NCBI RefSeq assembly: GCF_002355595.1
Contig: NZ_AP017422.1
Location: forward strand, 5,832,823-5,896,822
Source: Filimonas lacunae
GTDB taxonomy: Bacteria; Bacteroidota; Bacteroidia; Chitinophagales; Chitinophagaceae
Direction: 5' to 3'
Length of the DNA: 64,000 nucleotides
Each line of letters begins with the position of its first letter. The first letter of the stretch is position 1. Positions 43,649 to 52,926 of the stretch are shown here, in pieces. The notes under the pieces were generated by a model that was not told where the DNA came from, searched no databases, and saw only the letters and a list, made by a program, of their open reading frames with translations. The translations under genes were made by a program, and so were the position numbers.

Positions 43649-44527
43649 ATGCAAATACTTGATGGAAAAATTGCATCCCAGTCTGTAAAAGAACAATTAG
43701 CAGCAGAGGTGCACCAACTACTGGCAGCAGGTAACAGAGCGCCGCACCTGGCAGCTATTTTAGTAGGTAGCAATGGCGCCAGCGAAACATATGTAGCCAG
43801 TAAGGTAAAAAACTGTGCAGAAATTGGCTTTGAATCTACGCTGATACGCTTAAATGCTGATGTAAGTGAAGAGGAGTTGCTCAATACTATCCGCCAGTTA
43901 AACGAAGATCCCAAAATTGATGGCATACTTGTTCAGTTGCCGCTTCCCAAACATATCAGCGAACCCAAAGTAATAGAAACCATTTCTGCTGAAAAAGATG
44001 TAGATGGTTTTCACCCCGTAAGTGTGGGCAGGTTGGTACAAGGTTTGGAAACCTTTATACCGGCTACTCCTTATGGTATCATGTTAATGTTGGAGCATTA
44101 CAAAATTCCCACCAAAGGCAAGCATGCCGTGGTTATTGGACGCAGTAACATTGTAGGCCGCCCTATGAGTGTGCTGCTAAGCAGCAACCATCCTTACGGT
44201 AACTGTACCGTAACTATCTGTCATTCTCACACGCCTGATCTGGCTGCTGTTTGCCGCCAGGGCGATATCATTGTAGCCGCTTTAGGTAAGCCTGAATTTG
44301 TTACAGCTGATATGGTAAAAGAAGGTGCTATTATTATAGACGTGGGTATTACCCGTGTAGAAGACGCCACTGCTAAAAAAGGATTCCGCATAAAAGGGGA
44401 TGTTGCGTTTGACCAGGTTTCACCTAAAGCATCTTACATTACTCCTGTGCCAGGTGGCGTGGGTTTAATGACCATTGCCGGTTTGATGAAGAATACCCTG
44501 GTTGCGTACAAAAGAACGCTCCAATAA
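43649..44527 (+). CDS. folD: Bifunctional methylenetetrahydrofolate dehydrogenase/methenyltetrahydrofolate cyclohydrolase
   Basis: The 292-residue protein starts [17 protein letters not shown] at 43649; the upstream extension uses TTG inside the promoter. FolD features are the catalytic Tyr-Lys pair in [12 protein letters not shown], the conserved [27 protein letters not shown], and the NADP motif [17 protein letters not shown], ending with [16 protein letters not shown]. It interconverts methylene-, methenyl- and formyl-THF for C1 metabolism. queE follows after 25 bp. Its start codon is 4 nt after a -7 box, predicting a leaderless mRNA. Confidence 0.96.
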   Translation: MQILDGKIASQSVKEQLAAEVHQLLAAGNRAPHLAAILVGSNGASETYVASKVKNCAEIGFESTLIRLNADVSEEELLNTIRQLNEDPKIDGILVQLPLPKHISEPKVIETISAEKDVDGFHPVSVGRLVQGLETFIPATPYGIMLMLEHYKIPTKGKHAVVIGRSNIVGRPMSVLLSSNHPYGNCTVTICHSHTPDLAAVCRQGDIIVAALGKPEFVTADMVKEGAIIIDVGITRVEDATAKKGFRIKGDVAFDQVSPKASYITPVPGGVGLMTIAGLMKNTLVAYKRTLQ

Positions 44528-44552
44528 AGTTTACCTATCGTAACTTTACAGC

Positions 44553-45203
44553 ATGAATGAATTAGTGGAAACAGCAACTGCAGTTACGCTACCAGTGATG
44601 GAAGCCTTTTATACCATACAGGGAGAAGGCTTTCATCAGGGTAAAGCTGCGTATTTTATACGCCTGGGCGGATGTGACGTAGGTTGTTTCTGGTGCGATG
44701 TGAAAGATAGCTGGGACGCTTCCATACACCCTCCATTTTCTACGCAGCAAATTGTAGCAACAGCCCTCCAGGAGGTAAACCGTACTCATGGACAGGCTAA
44801 CCATTTGATTGCAGTAGTTACAGGTGGCGAACCTTTAATGCATAACCTGGATGAATTAACCCTAGCCTTACAGGCCGCAGGTTTTGATACCAATATTGAA
44901 ACTTCCGGCTCCAGCCCTTTAAGTGGGCACTGGAACTGGATTTGCCTGTCTCCTAAAAAATTCAAAGCCCCTGTGCCCGAAATTTTACCAGTGGCCAACG
45001 AGTTGAAGGTGGTCATTTTCAACAAACACGATTTTGAATGGGCCGAGCAATACGCTGCACAGGTTTCTTCTACCTGTAAACTATATCTGCAACCTGAATG
45101 GGATAAGTCGGCAGTAGTACTTCCTTTAATTATAGATTATATCAAAGCCAATCCACAGTGGCAATTGAGCGCCCAGGTGCACAAATATATTAACGTGCCC
45201 TAA
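44553..45203 (+). CDS. queE: 7-carboxy-7-deazaguanine synthase
   Basis: The 216-residue radical-SAM enzyme has the QueE-type motif YTIQGEGFHQGKAA followed by the cluster ligands C41-x3-C45-x2-C48 (CDVGCFWC), then the SAM-contact region VVTGGEPLMH and CLSPKKFKAP. It turns 6-carboxytetrahydropterin into carboxy-deazaguanine in the queuosine/7-deazapurine pathway. It follows folD by 25 bp. A TAACTTTA sequence (44541-44548) ends 4 nt before the ATG and may be a weak internal promoter. No other queuosine genes are in the window. Confidence 0.93.
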   Translation: MNELVETATAVTLPVMEAFYTIQGEGFHQGKAAYFIRLGGCDVGCFWCDVKDSWDASIHPPFSTQQIVATALQEVNRTHGQANHLIAVVTGGEPLMHNLDELTLALQAAGFDTNIETSGSSPLSGHWNWICLSPKKFKAPVPEILPVANELKVVIFNKHDFEWAEQYAAQVSSTCKLYLQPEWDKSAVVLPLIIDYIKANPQWQLSAQVHKYINVP

Positions 45204-45241
45204 GCATATTAGATTTCAACTTATTTCCCGAACTTCCCGTT

Positions 45242-47155
45242 ATGGAAAAGTTGGTTTTACTATTAGCGCTGTTTGTTACTCTGTCCGGCAATGCACAATA
45301 CAACCCGGAAAAAGTAAACAAAAAGGCACTACAGGCTTACGAAAAAGCAATGCTACAACTGAGGGATGGCTTTATTAAAGATGCCGTTCCACTTTTAAGC
45401 AAGGCTATTGAATATGACGCCAATTATGTAGATGCTTACTTATCACTGGCCGGCGTTTATGGAGAACTGAAAAACTATGCTAAAAGCATTGAATACTACC
45501 AGCTGGCTAATAGCAAAGACAGTGACTATTGTAAGATATATAACCTATCCTATTCTATTAACCTGGCAGGAGCCGGAAGATTCACGGAAGCACTACAGGC
45601 TGTAGAAAAATTTATGTCTATCCCTACGCTTAACGAACGTAGCAAAGCCAGTGGCCAGTATCGCCTGAACTGCTTTCGCTTTGCCGTAAATTACGCAGCT
45701 ACTCATAAAGATTCCAGTTACGTGTTTGCCCCCATTAACCTGGGCGATAGCATCAACACAGAAAAGAATGAGTTCTATCCTTCCTTTACCATTGACGACA
45801 GTTTGTTTGTATTTACCAGGCATGGAGAAGGTGTAAGAGAAGATTTTATAGAAAGTACGCTATTGCACTCACCGGATCGCTATTCTAAATGGGAAGTTAT
45901 TAATGGTTCTATTAATGTTGAGCCTTCTAAAGGAGCTATCAATATTTCGCAGGATGGGGAATGGTTATTGTTCGCCGGCAATTTTGCCAACCAGGGATTG
46001 GGCAACTTTGACTTATACATTTCGTATAACACACCTGAAGGCTGGAGCGAACCTGTAAACCTCGGTCCTAATGTGAATACAGATTTCTGGGAAAGCGCTC
46101 CTACTATCAGCCCCGACAAAAACGCGCTCTACTTTAGCAGTAGCAGGCCCGGTGGATATGGTGGTAAGGATTTGTATGTAAGCTATCGCCAGCCTAATGG
46201 CCGATGGTCACGCGCTGTAAACATGGGGCCTTCTATTAATACCCGTGGGGATGAGCAAGCGCCTTTTATTCATGCTGATAACATGAGCCTGTATTTCACT
46301 TCTGATGGTTTACCTGGTTATGGCAGTGCAGATATCTTTATTGCCCGTAAACAGTCGGATGGTAGCTGGGGCACACCTGAAAACCTGGGCTATCCTATTA
46401 ATACCATTGAGCATGAAGGCACATTATATGTAGCTTCCAATGGTATTACTGCTTACTATGCCAGCGATCGCAGCGACTCGCGTGGCGGGCTGGATTTATA
46501 CAGGTTTGACATGCGTCCGGAAGTAAGGCCTATTAAAACCTTGTATGTAAAAGGTACTGTTTCTGATGCTACTACAGGAAAAGGCATTCCCAGCACTGTT
46601 GAGTTAACGGATAACCAGCAACAGAAAACAATTACCAAAATACAAACCGATGAAACAGGTCACTATTTCATCACCTTACCAACCGGCAAGGATTACACCT
46701 TTACTGTTAACCGTAAAGGCTACCTCTTTTACAGTGACATTTATGCATTAAGCAACAAACCTGCCGACACCACCTATCAGAAAGATATTCCATTACAACC
46801 TATTGTACTCAATGCAACAGTTACGCTCAAAAACATCCAGTTCAACAGCAATTCTACCAACCTGGAACCGGTTAGTAAAATTGAACTGGACAAACTGGTT
46901 CAGTTGTTAGGCGACAACTTTAGCCTGCACGTACAAATCAGCGGTCATACTGATAATACCGGTAATGCAGCTCAGAACATTGCGTTATCTACCAGCCGTG
47001 CAAAATCGGTTGTAGACTACCTGGTAAGTAAAGGCATTGATGCCAAGCGTCTTACCTGGAAGGGTTATGGCTCAGCCAAACCAATAGCGGATAATAATAC
47101 TGAAATAGGAAAAGCCCTGAACCGGAGAACAGAATTTACAATAACCGGACTATAA
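45242..47155 (+). CDS. OmpA family protein with TPR, PD40 and carboxypeptidase-regulatory domains
   Basis: The 637-residue envelope protein has a signal peptide (cleavage near GNAQ), TPR repeats (about 25-130), a PD40/WD40-like beta-propeller (about 150-420, with repeats such as APTISPDKNALYFSSSRPGG), a carboxypeptidase regulatory-like domain (about 435-515) and a C-terminal OmpA domain (about 530-637) with the peptidoglycan-binding motif SGHTDNTGNAAQN. It should link the outer membrane to peptidoglycan. Similar proteins occur with gliding/type IX secretion loci, but no such partners are here. dprA follows after 9 bp. Confidence 0.9.
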   Translation: MEKLVLLLALFVTLSGNAQYNPEKVNKKALQAYEKAMLQLRDGFIKDAVPLLSKAIEYDANYVDAYLSLAGVYGELKNYAKSIEYYQLANSKDSDYCKIYNLSYSINLAGAGRFTEALQAVEKFMSIPTLNERSKASGQYRLNCFRFAVNYAATHKDSSYVFAPINLGDSINTEKNEFYPSFTIDDSLFVFTRHGEGVREDFIESTLLHSPDRYSKWEVINGSINVEPSKGAINISQDGEWLLFAGNFANQGLGNFDLYISYNTPEGWSEPVNLGPNVNTDFWESAPTISPDKNALYFSSSRPGGYGGKDLYVSYRQPNGRWSRAVNMGPSINTRGDEQAPFIHADNMSLYFTSDGLPGYGSADIFIARKQSDGSWGTPENLGYPINTIEHEGTLYVASNGITAYYASDRSDSRGGLDLYRFDMRPEVRPIKTLYVKGTVSDATTGKGIPSTVELTDNQQQKTITKIQTDETGHYFITLPTGKDYTFTVNRKGYLFYSDIYALSNKPADTTYQKDIPLQPIVLNATVTLKNIQFNSNSTNLEPVSKIELDKLVQLLGDNFSLHVQISGHTDNTGNAAQNIALSTSRAKSVVDYLVSKGIDAKRLTWKGYGSAKPIADNNTEIGKALNRRTEFTITGL

Positions 47156-47164
47156 GAAAACGAT

Positions 47165-48280
47165 ATGCTTGCTAACAAACAGGACGATCTGTTATACCAG
47201 ATTGCCTTAACCATGGTACCTCATATTGGAGCAGTACAGGCTAAAATATTAATTGATCATTTTGGTGATGCTTCTTCTGTTTTTAAAGCCAACAGTAAAC
47301 AACTCAGTGGCATTGAAAATATAGGCACAGTGCGCGCCGGCAGCATCACCAACTTTTCCGGCTTTCAGGCGGCTGAAGAGCAAATCCGGTTTATTGAAAA
47401 ATACCGGATTCAGCCTTTATTTATAACAGATGCCCACTATCCTCAACGTTTATTGCATTGCAATGACGCCCCTACCATCCTTTATTATAAAGGCAATGCC
47501 CATTTAAATGCCACCAAAGTAATCAGTGTTATTGGCACAAGGGGGTGCACCCATTATGGCAGACAGGTTACAGAAAAGCTGATTGCAGATTTGGCTGGTT
47601 TAGACGTACTTGTTGTCAGTGGCCTTGCTTTAGGCGTTGATGCTATTGCACATAAAGCAGCTTTAACTCACGGACTGGAGACCGTGGGGGTGCTGGCACA
47701 TGGCTTAGACACCTTATATCCTTACCAACATAAAGCTCTGGCTAAAGAAATGGTAGAACACGGTGGGCTGCTTACTGAGTTTTGCCAGGGAACAGCTCCG
47801 GATAAACATAATTTTCCCAAACGAAACCGGATTGTTGCCGGTATGGCAGATGCCACTATCCTTATTGAAACAGCCATAAAAGGGGGCAGCATCATTACGG
47901 CAGAACTGGCTTATAGTTACAACAGGGAGTTGTTTGCTATTCCGGGAAAAATTACAGATGCTAAAAGTGCAGGTTGCAACCAGCTTATCCAAAATAACAA
48001 AGCCATTTTATTAACAGATACCAGCCAGCTACTCGAAACCATGGGGTGGGCAAAACCTGCGCCTGCACCTGACACTCCCCTTCCTGTTGAAACCACTGAC
48101 CTGAGCAAGGAAGAACAGATTATTGTAGCCATTTGCCGCGAAAAGGAGCTTACCCATATCGATGATTTACAAAGCCGCAGCGGCTTACATAGCAGCGCTG
48201 TGGCCACTGCAGTTTTGCAGCTGGAGTTGCAGGGTTTACTGATTTCACTTGCCGGTAAAATGTACCAGTTAACCATATAA
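47165..48280 (+). CDS. dprA: DNA-processing protein DprA
   Basis: The 371-residue protein has an N-terminal helix-hairpin-helix/SAM-like part (FGDASSVFKANSKQLSGIEN), the Rossmann-like DprA core (about 75-285) with VISVIGTRGCTHYGRQ, VVSGLALGVDAIAHKAAL, FPKRNRIVAG and ETAIKGGSIITAELA, and a C-terminal winged-helix DML1-like domain (about 310-370). It loads RecA on incoming single-stranded DNA during natural transformation. It lies 9 bp after the OmpA-family gene, probably in the same transcript. Confidence 0.95.
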   Translation: MLANKQDDLLYQIALTMVPHIGAVQAKILIDHFGDASSVFKANSKQLSGIENIGTVRAGSITNFSGFQAAEEQIRFIEKYRIQPLFITDAHYPQRLLHCNDAPTILYYKGNAHLNATKVISVIGTRGCTHYGRQVTEKLIADLAGLDVLVVSGLALGVDAIAHKAALTHGLETVGVLAHGLDTLYPYQHKALAKEMVEHGGLLTEFCQGTAPDKHNFPKRNRIVAGMADATILIETAIKGGSIITAELAYSYNRELFAIPGKITDAKSAGCNQLIQNNKAILLTDTSQLLETMGWAKPAPAPDTPLPVETTDLSKEEQIIVAICREKELTHIDDLQSRSGLHSSAVATAVLQLELQGLLISLAGKMYQLTI

Positions 48281-48334
48281 TCTCATTTCGAGTTGGTTAT
48301 TTGCCTAGTTTTAAATTAAAATAATTTGTTTGCC

Positions 48335-49489
48335 ATGTTCCCTAAAAAACCATCCCGGCTTTACGCCAGTTTTATCGGTGCGTTGTTGCCATTGCTATCC
48401 ATTAGCCAGTATACCCCTATCCCTACCAACATATTTAATGATGCATCTAACCATTGGTATCACATCAGTGATAAGAAAAATACGATTCAGCCACTTCCCA
48501 ATCAACCCCGCTATCAGCCTTCTGATATCACTGCTATAGCAGATAACATTTTATTGTTTCAGCACAACAACGGCGGCTGGCCTAAGAATTATGACATGCT
48601 GGCTGTATTAACGCCTGAACAGCAGGAACTTGTTAAACTATCCAAATCGGAAGAGCATACTACTTTTGATAACCGCACCACCTATTCGCATATCAGCTAC
48701 CTTGCGCAGGTATATACCACTACACACATTGAAAAATATAAAGAAGCAGTTTTACATGGCCTGCGCTTTATACTGGATGCACAATATAATAACGGCGGCT
48801 GGCCACAGTATTATCCTTTGGAAAAAGGGTACAGCAGGCATATCACTTATAACGACGATGCCATGGCCGGCATTATGGATTTACTAAAAAACATACTTGA
48901 CAATCAGCCTACCTACTCTTTTGTAGACGACAGCTTTAGAAAGCGTTTACAAAAATCTTTTGATAAAGGATTGGATTGCATTCTCAAAACCCAGATTAAT
49001 GATACCGGTACTCCCACTGTATGGTGTCAGCAGCACGATGAAGTGACCCTTCAACCTGCATGGGCCCGTGCTTTTGAACCTCCTTGCATCTGTAATGGCG
49101 AAAGCGTTAAAATTGTACAGTTTCTTATGAGTATTTCGCATCCTTCGCCCGAAGTAGTTAAAGCGGTACAAAACGCAGTAGCCTGGTTTCAGGCATCTAA
49201 AATAACAGGCATTACTATACAAACCATACAGGCTGCTGCCGATACCAGTCAATACACGGTGAGCCATGTAGATAAAATAGTGGTGCGCGATTCGTCTGCC
49301 CCTCCTATCTGGACACGCTATTATGAATTAAAAACCCATCGCCCTATGTTTTGTAACAGGGACAGTAAAATAGTGTATTCCCTGGCCGAAGTTCAGCGGG
49401 AAAGACGTGTAGGCTACGCCTGGTATACCTACGAACCTCAAAAAGTGTTGGACAAATACGATAATTGGCTTAAAAAGATCAAGCAATAG
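48335..49489 (+). CDS. Pectate lyase, PL10 family
   Basis: The ATG at 48335 gives 384 residues; the longer frame uses TTG. A signal peptide precedes the catalytic (alpha/alpha)3-barrel. PL10 hallmarks are NNGGWPKNYDM near residue 75, TTFDNRTTYSHI, YNNGGWPQYYP, HITYNDDAMAGIM and, near the C-terminus, WTRYYELKTHRPMFCNRD with the presumed catalytic Arg region. It cleaves polygalacturonate outside the cell or in the periplasm. It is alone, without other pectin genes or a SusC/SusD pair beside it; the SusC/SusD operons here are 8 kb away. Confidence 0.88.
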   Translation: MFPKKPSRLYASFIGALLPLLSISQYTPIPTNIFNDASNHWYHISDKKNTIQPLPNQPRYQPSDITAIADNILLFQHNNGGWPKNYDMLAVLTPEQQELVKLSKSEEHTTFDNRTTYSHISYLAQVYTTTHIEKYKEAVLHGLRFILDAQYNNGGWPQYYPLEKGYSRHITYNDDAMAGIMDLLKNILDNQPTYSFVDDSFRKRLQKSFDKGLDCILKTQINDTGTPTVWCQQHDEVTLQPAWARAFEPPCICNGESVKIVQFLMSISHPSPEVVKAVQNAVAWFQASKITGITIQTIQAAADTSQYTVSHVDKIVVRDSSAPPIWTRYYELKTHRPMFCNRDSKIVYSLAEVQRERRVGYAWYTYEPQKVLDKYDNWLKKIKQ

Positions 49490-49563
49490 TGTGCTAAAAG
49501 GGAATATATTTTACCTTCATATTTGTAGTAATCAGAAAACCCCTAACCATTACCGCAAATACT

Positions 49564-50238
49564 ATGGATGAATATATTTCCTTTGAACAAATCCCTTTCG
49601 GCTCAGACGATTTTGCTAATAACCCTGAATCAAGATGTCCGTGCCTGTTATTGGTAGATACCTCTGCTTCTATGTCGGGATTACCTGTTATGCAGTTAAA
49701 TGAGGGCATCAGAGTTTTTAAGGAAGAGTTGACCGAAGACCCATTGGCAGTAAAACGGGTAGAAGTAGCCATGCTTAGCTTTGGCCCTCTTCAGCTACAA
49801 AACGACTTTACCACTGTTGATAACTTCCAGGTACCGCATTTAAGTGCCAATGGCGATACGCCTATGGGCACTGCTATTACTATGGGCATTGATTTGATTA
49901 CCAAAAGAAAGGAAACCTATAAAGCCCATGGTGTAGGTTACTATAAACCCTGGATTATACTCATTACGGATGGCACCCCTACAGATAACTGGCAACATGC
50001 CACTCAACTGATTAAGGAGGGAGAAGCCCGTAATGCGTTTGCATTTTTCGCTATTGGTGTGGAAGGCGCCAATATGGATATATTAAGCCAGATTTCTGTT
50101 CGTACTCCTTTACGACTGAAGGGGCTTATGTTCCGCGAGTTTTTTATGTGGCTGTCTTCTTCCATGAAGATGGTAAGCAGTAAAAGCCCGGGGGCCAGCA
50201 ACACTTTACCTTCACCTTCCGGATGGAGTGAATTATGA
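49564..50238 (+). CDS. VWA domain protein, TerY-like (TerY-P triad)
   Basis: The 224-residue cytoplasmic protein is a single von Willebrand A domain. The metal-ion site is DTSASMSG (D32-x-S-x-S), a Thr in DTPMGTAI, and the final Asp in LITDGTPTD. This matches TerY, known to occur with a PP2C phosphatase and a protein kinase. The next gene overlaps it by 4 nt (ATGA), and the kinase follows at once, so the three form a TerY-P triad. A candidate -7 box (CATATTTG) lies near 49520. Its partners and role in the cell are not known from sequence. Confidence 0.88.
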   Translation: MDEYISFEQIPFGSDDFANNPESRCPCLLLVDTSASMSGLPVMQLNEGIRVFKEELTEDPLAVKRVEVAMLSFGPLQLQNDFTTVDNFQVPHLSANGDTPMGTAITMGIDLITKRKETYKAHGVGYYKPWIILITDGTPTDNWQHATQLIKEGEARNAFAFFAIGVEGANMDILSQISVRTPLRLKGLMFREFFMWLSSSMKMVSSKSPGASNTLPSPSGWSEL

Positions 50239-50996
50239 TGTGGAAGGCTATTGGCAAAAGCGTGACAGGCAGCCTGCATGTGCAAGCAGGAAAAGGATGT
50301 GAAGATGCTATCCATTATTCTATTGACAACCATTCAGCCGCTTTAATATGTTTTGTCAGTGACGGAGCAGGCAGCGCTACCCAAGCTGCCATAGCATCAA
50401 AGCTAGCCACTCAAACCGCGCACGATTTCATTGTTCATCAGCTACAACAGCATCAGCCGGTTACTGAACCAGATATATACCAGTTGGCAGAAAGCGTGTT
50501 TGATGCATTACAACAACATGCTGCTCATTCTAAAACATCACTGGCTGAATATGCCTGTACTTTACTGGGCTGCATCATTTTCGCGGAATATGCCTGCTTT
50601 ATCCAGGTAGGCGATGGCGCTATCGTAAAAAATACAGGTAATGATTTTTATGCGCCTGTCTGGTGGCCACATAATGGAGAATATCAGAATACCACTTTCT
50701 TTATCAATGAAAATGGGCATCCTCATTTGAAAGTGCTTGTTACAGAAGAGGTTATTAACGAGGTAGCCATTTTTACCGATGGCCTGCAAATGCTAACGCT
50801 GAACTATGAGAGCAATACCGCCCATCATCCTTTTTTTAAAGACATGTTTAAGTGGCTACGCATTGCGCATCATCCTGATCAGGTGGGTTCATTAAATCAG
50901 AAGCTGGAAGAATACCTGAGCAGCGCCACTATTAATAATCTCACCAACGACGACAAAACCCTTTTCCTGGCCACCCGCTTACAACAATCTGTATAA
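50235..50996 (+). CDS. PP2C-like protein phosphatase (TerY-P triad)
   Basis: The 253-residue protein is a PP2C_2-type serine/threonine phosphatase. Visible metal-site residues are in CEDAIHY near residue 22, the core CFVSDGAGSAT, VGDGAIV, FTDGLQML, and the C-terminal NDDKTLFLA. Family proteins remove phosphate from Ser/Thr using two metal ions. It overlaps the VWA gene (ATGA) and is followed one base later by the kinase gene. In TerY-P systems the phosphatase and kinase are thought to act on the same targets; that is family knowledge, not seen here. Confidence 0.88.
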   Translation: MMWKAIGKSVTGSLHVQAGKGCEDAIHYSIDNHSAALICFVSDGAGSATQAAIASKLATQTAHDFIVHQLQQHQPVTEPDIYQLAESVFDALQQHAAHSKTSLAEYACTLLGCIIFAEYACFIQVGDGAIVKNTGNDFYAPVWWPHNGEYQNTTFFINENGHPHLKVLVTEEVINEVAIFTDGLQMLTLNYESNTAHHPFFKDMFKWLRIAHHPDQVGSLNQKLEEYLSSATINNLTNDDKTLFLATRLQQSV

Positions 50997-50997
50997 T

Positions 50998-52926
50998 ATG
51001 CTTCGGGGACTTCAACATTTGCAGTATACCACAGGCCGTCTTATTGGTAAAGGCGGCGAGGGGCAGGTGTTTGATGTTAACGAAAATCCTAATCAGCTGG
51101 CCAAAATTTACAACGAGCAGCCAGATGCCGAAAAAGCCAGTAAGCTCCGGTATATGGCTTCCCTGCAAAAACCGGCCATACTACAGTTTGCAGCCTGGCC
51201 GGCAGATGTGCTTGTTGAGAATGGTGTTACCAAAGGATTTGTCATGAAAAAGCTAAACGGCTATGTGCCCTTGCATATGTTGTTTAGCCCTATGGACAGG
51301 AAAAAACTATTCCCCGACAAAGGCTATAATTTCCTGGTGCATGTGGCGCGTAACCTGGCCACTGCTTTTCATCAGCTACACCAGGAAGAGCTTATTATAG
51401 GCGATATTAACGAAGGCAACATACTCGTAAATGCACAAGGTATGATTGCATTTATTGACTGTGATTCTTTCCAGATAAAGAATGGCACTCATTACTATTA
51501 TTGTGAAGTAGGTGTACCACGTTATACCCCACCCGAATTACTGGCTCAGCAATCCTTTACTAATATTATTCGAACTGTTAACACAGATACGTTCTCTTTA
51601 GCTATTCTTATTTTCCAACTGCTTTTTTTAGGGCGACATCCTTTTGCAGGTGTTAACCGTTCTAAAGAAGACTGGGATGAAGAAAAAGCTATCCGGCAGC
51701 ATCAGTTCGCCTACTCCCTGCACAATACCCATAAAAAGCTGTCCCCGGCCTTAAACAGCCTTGATATCAGCTATCTTACCCCGGGAGTTATTGAACTGTT
51801 TCACCAGGCTTTTGAGCAAGATAGTAACCGGCCAACTCCTGCCAGTTGGGTGCAGCAGTTGGACATACTGACTCAAAAAATGGTCATCTGCCCCCGCTCT
51901 TCTTTGCACACCTATCCCGCAATGGCTGGCCAATGTCCCTGGTGCGCTTTCAAAGAGCAAAAAGGCATTCTCTTTTTCCTGGACAACACCCCGCCCTCCA
52001 ACACTACCATATTTGGTGATATACAATATTTTATAAATGGTTACCAACCCGAAAAGCTGGTATTTACTCCTTTAACCACTACTTATTCTGTTCCGGCAGG
52101 ATCTTCTGTCCCTATCGAAAAAGATTGGCTTCAATATCGCAAATGGCATTTATACACTTTTATTGCAGCCTTTATAGTCACACCCTTTTTTAGTATATTT
52201 AATAACACGTTACTGCTGGTTTTTATCTGGGCCGTTTTGTTATTGGTTTATTATCATTTATCGCCCTGGCGTAATCAATTATTAAAAGAAAAAACAAGAC
52301 GTTATCTTCAACTGCTGGCAGAAAGAAACAGGCTGGAAGAGTTGGTTAAAATGCATAATCATCCTGCTGGAGTGAATAACTATCATAAAGTAACACAACA
52401 GCTGGAAAGCAGTATTGCAGCATTTCGTGGAATACCACAGTTATTTCAGGACAAGAAAAAAGAACTGGAAGAACAGTTGTATAATAAACAGCTATTGTTT
52501 TTTTTATGTGCCTTTGAAATAAAGGATTATACTATTCCGGGATTTGGCTCTGCCAAGAAGTTATTACTATACAATAATAATATTCGTAACGCTGCAGATA
52601 TTTCACAGTTGCATAGTATTAAAATAAACGGCATTGGCCCTAAAAATTTACAACTGCTGTTTGATTGGCAAAGGCAAATGTCAGCCGACTTTACCTATCG
52701 TCCTAATTATGACTTATTAAACAAAGAAAGTCTGCTGCTTGCCAAAAGTATTGATAAAGAAAAAGCCAGATTAGAAAGCACTATAAAGCAGCAATACCAG
52801 CAGCTGCAAACCATTAAGGCAGGTATCACCACCAAACAAAAACAGATAGAAGCACAGTATAACCGCTTAGTAACACAGGTAATTGCAGCAGATGTTAACT
52901 ATCACACATTTAAACAACTAATATGA
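50998..52926 (+). CDS. Protein kinase with Zn-binding, membrane, coiled-coil and HhH parts (TerY-P triad)
   Basis: The 642-residue protein starts with a Ser/Thr-kinase domain (about 10-300): glycine loop GKGGEGQVF, catalytic loop GDINEGNIL (D136), and metal-binding DCD in place of DFG (D154). A cysteine cluster follows (CPRSSLH, then CPWC), likely zinc-binding. Two hydrophobic helices (about 383-425) form a membrane anchor, then come a coiled coil and helix-hairpin-helix repeats near the C-terminus (GFGSAKKLL and INGIGPKNLQLL). A kinase with C-terminal HhH is the form reported for TerY-P triads. It overlaps the next gene by 4 nt. Function in phage defence is suggested by family work but not shown here. 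Confidence 0.85.
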   Translation: MLRGLQHLQYTTGRLIGKGGEGQVFDVNENPNQLAKIYNEQPDAEKASKLRYMASLQKPAILQFAAWPADVLVENGVTKGFVMKKLNGYVPLHMLFSPMDRKKLFPDKGYNFLVHVARNLATAFHQLHQEELIIGDINEGNILVNAQGMIAFIDCDSFQIKNGTHYYYCEVGVPRYTPPELLAQQSFTNIIRTVNTDTFSLAILIFQLLFLGRHPFAGVNRSKEDWDEEKAIRQHQFAYSLHNTHKKLSPALNSLDISYLTPGVIELFHQAFEQDSNRPTPASWVQQLDILTQKMVICPRSSLHTYPAMAGQCPWCAFKEQKGILFFLDNTPPSNTTIFGDIQYFINGYQPEKLVFTPLTTTYSVPAGSSVPIEKDWLQYRKWHLYTFIAAFIVTPFFSIFNNTLLLVFIWAVLLLVYYHLSPWRNQLLKEKTRRYLQLLAERNRLEELVKMHNHPAGVNNYHKVTQQLESSIAAFRGIPQLFQDKKKELEEQLYNKQLLFFLCAFEIKDYTIPGFGSAKKLLLYNNNIRNAADISQLHSIKINGIGPKNLQLLFDWQRQMSADFTYRPNYDLLNKESLLLAKSIDKEKARLESTIKQQYQQLQTIKAGITTKQKQIEAQYNRLVTQVIAADVNYHTFKQLI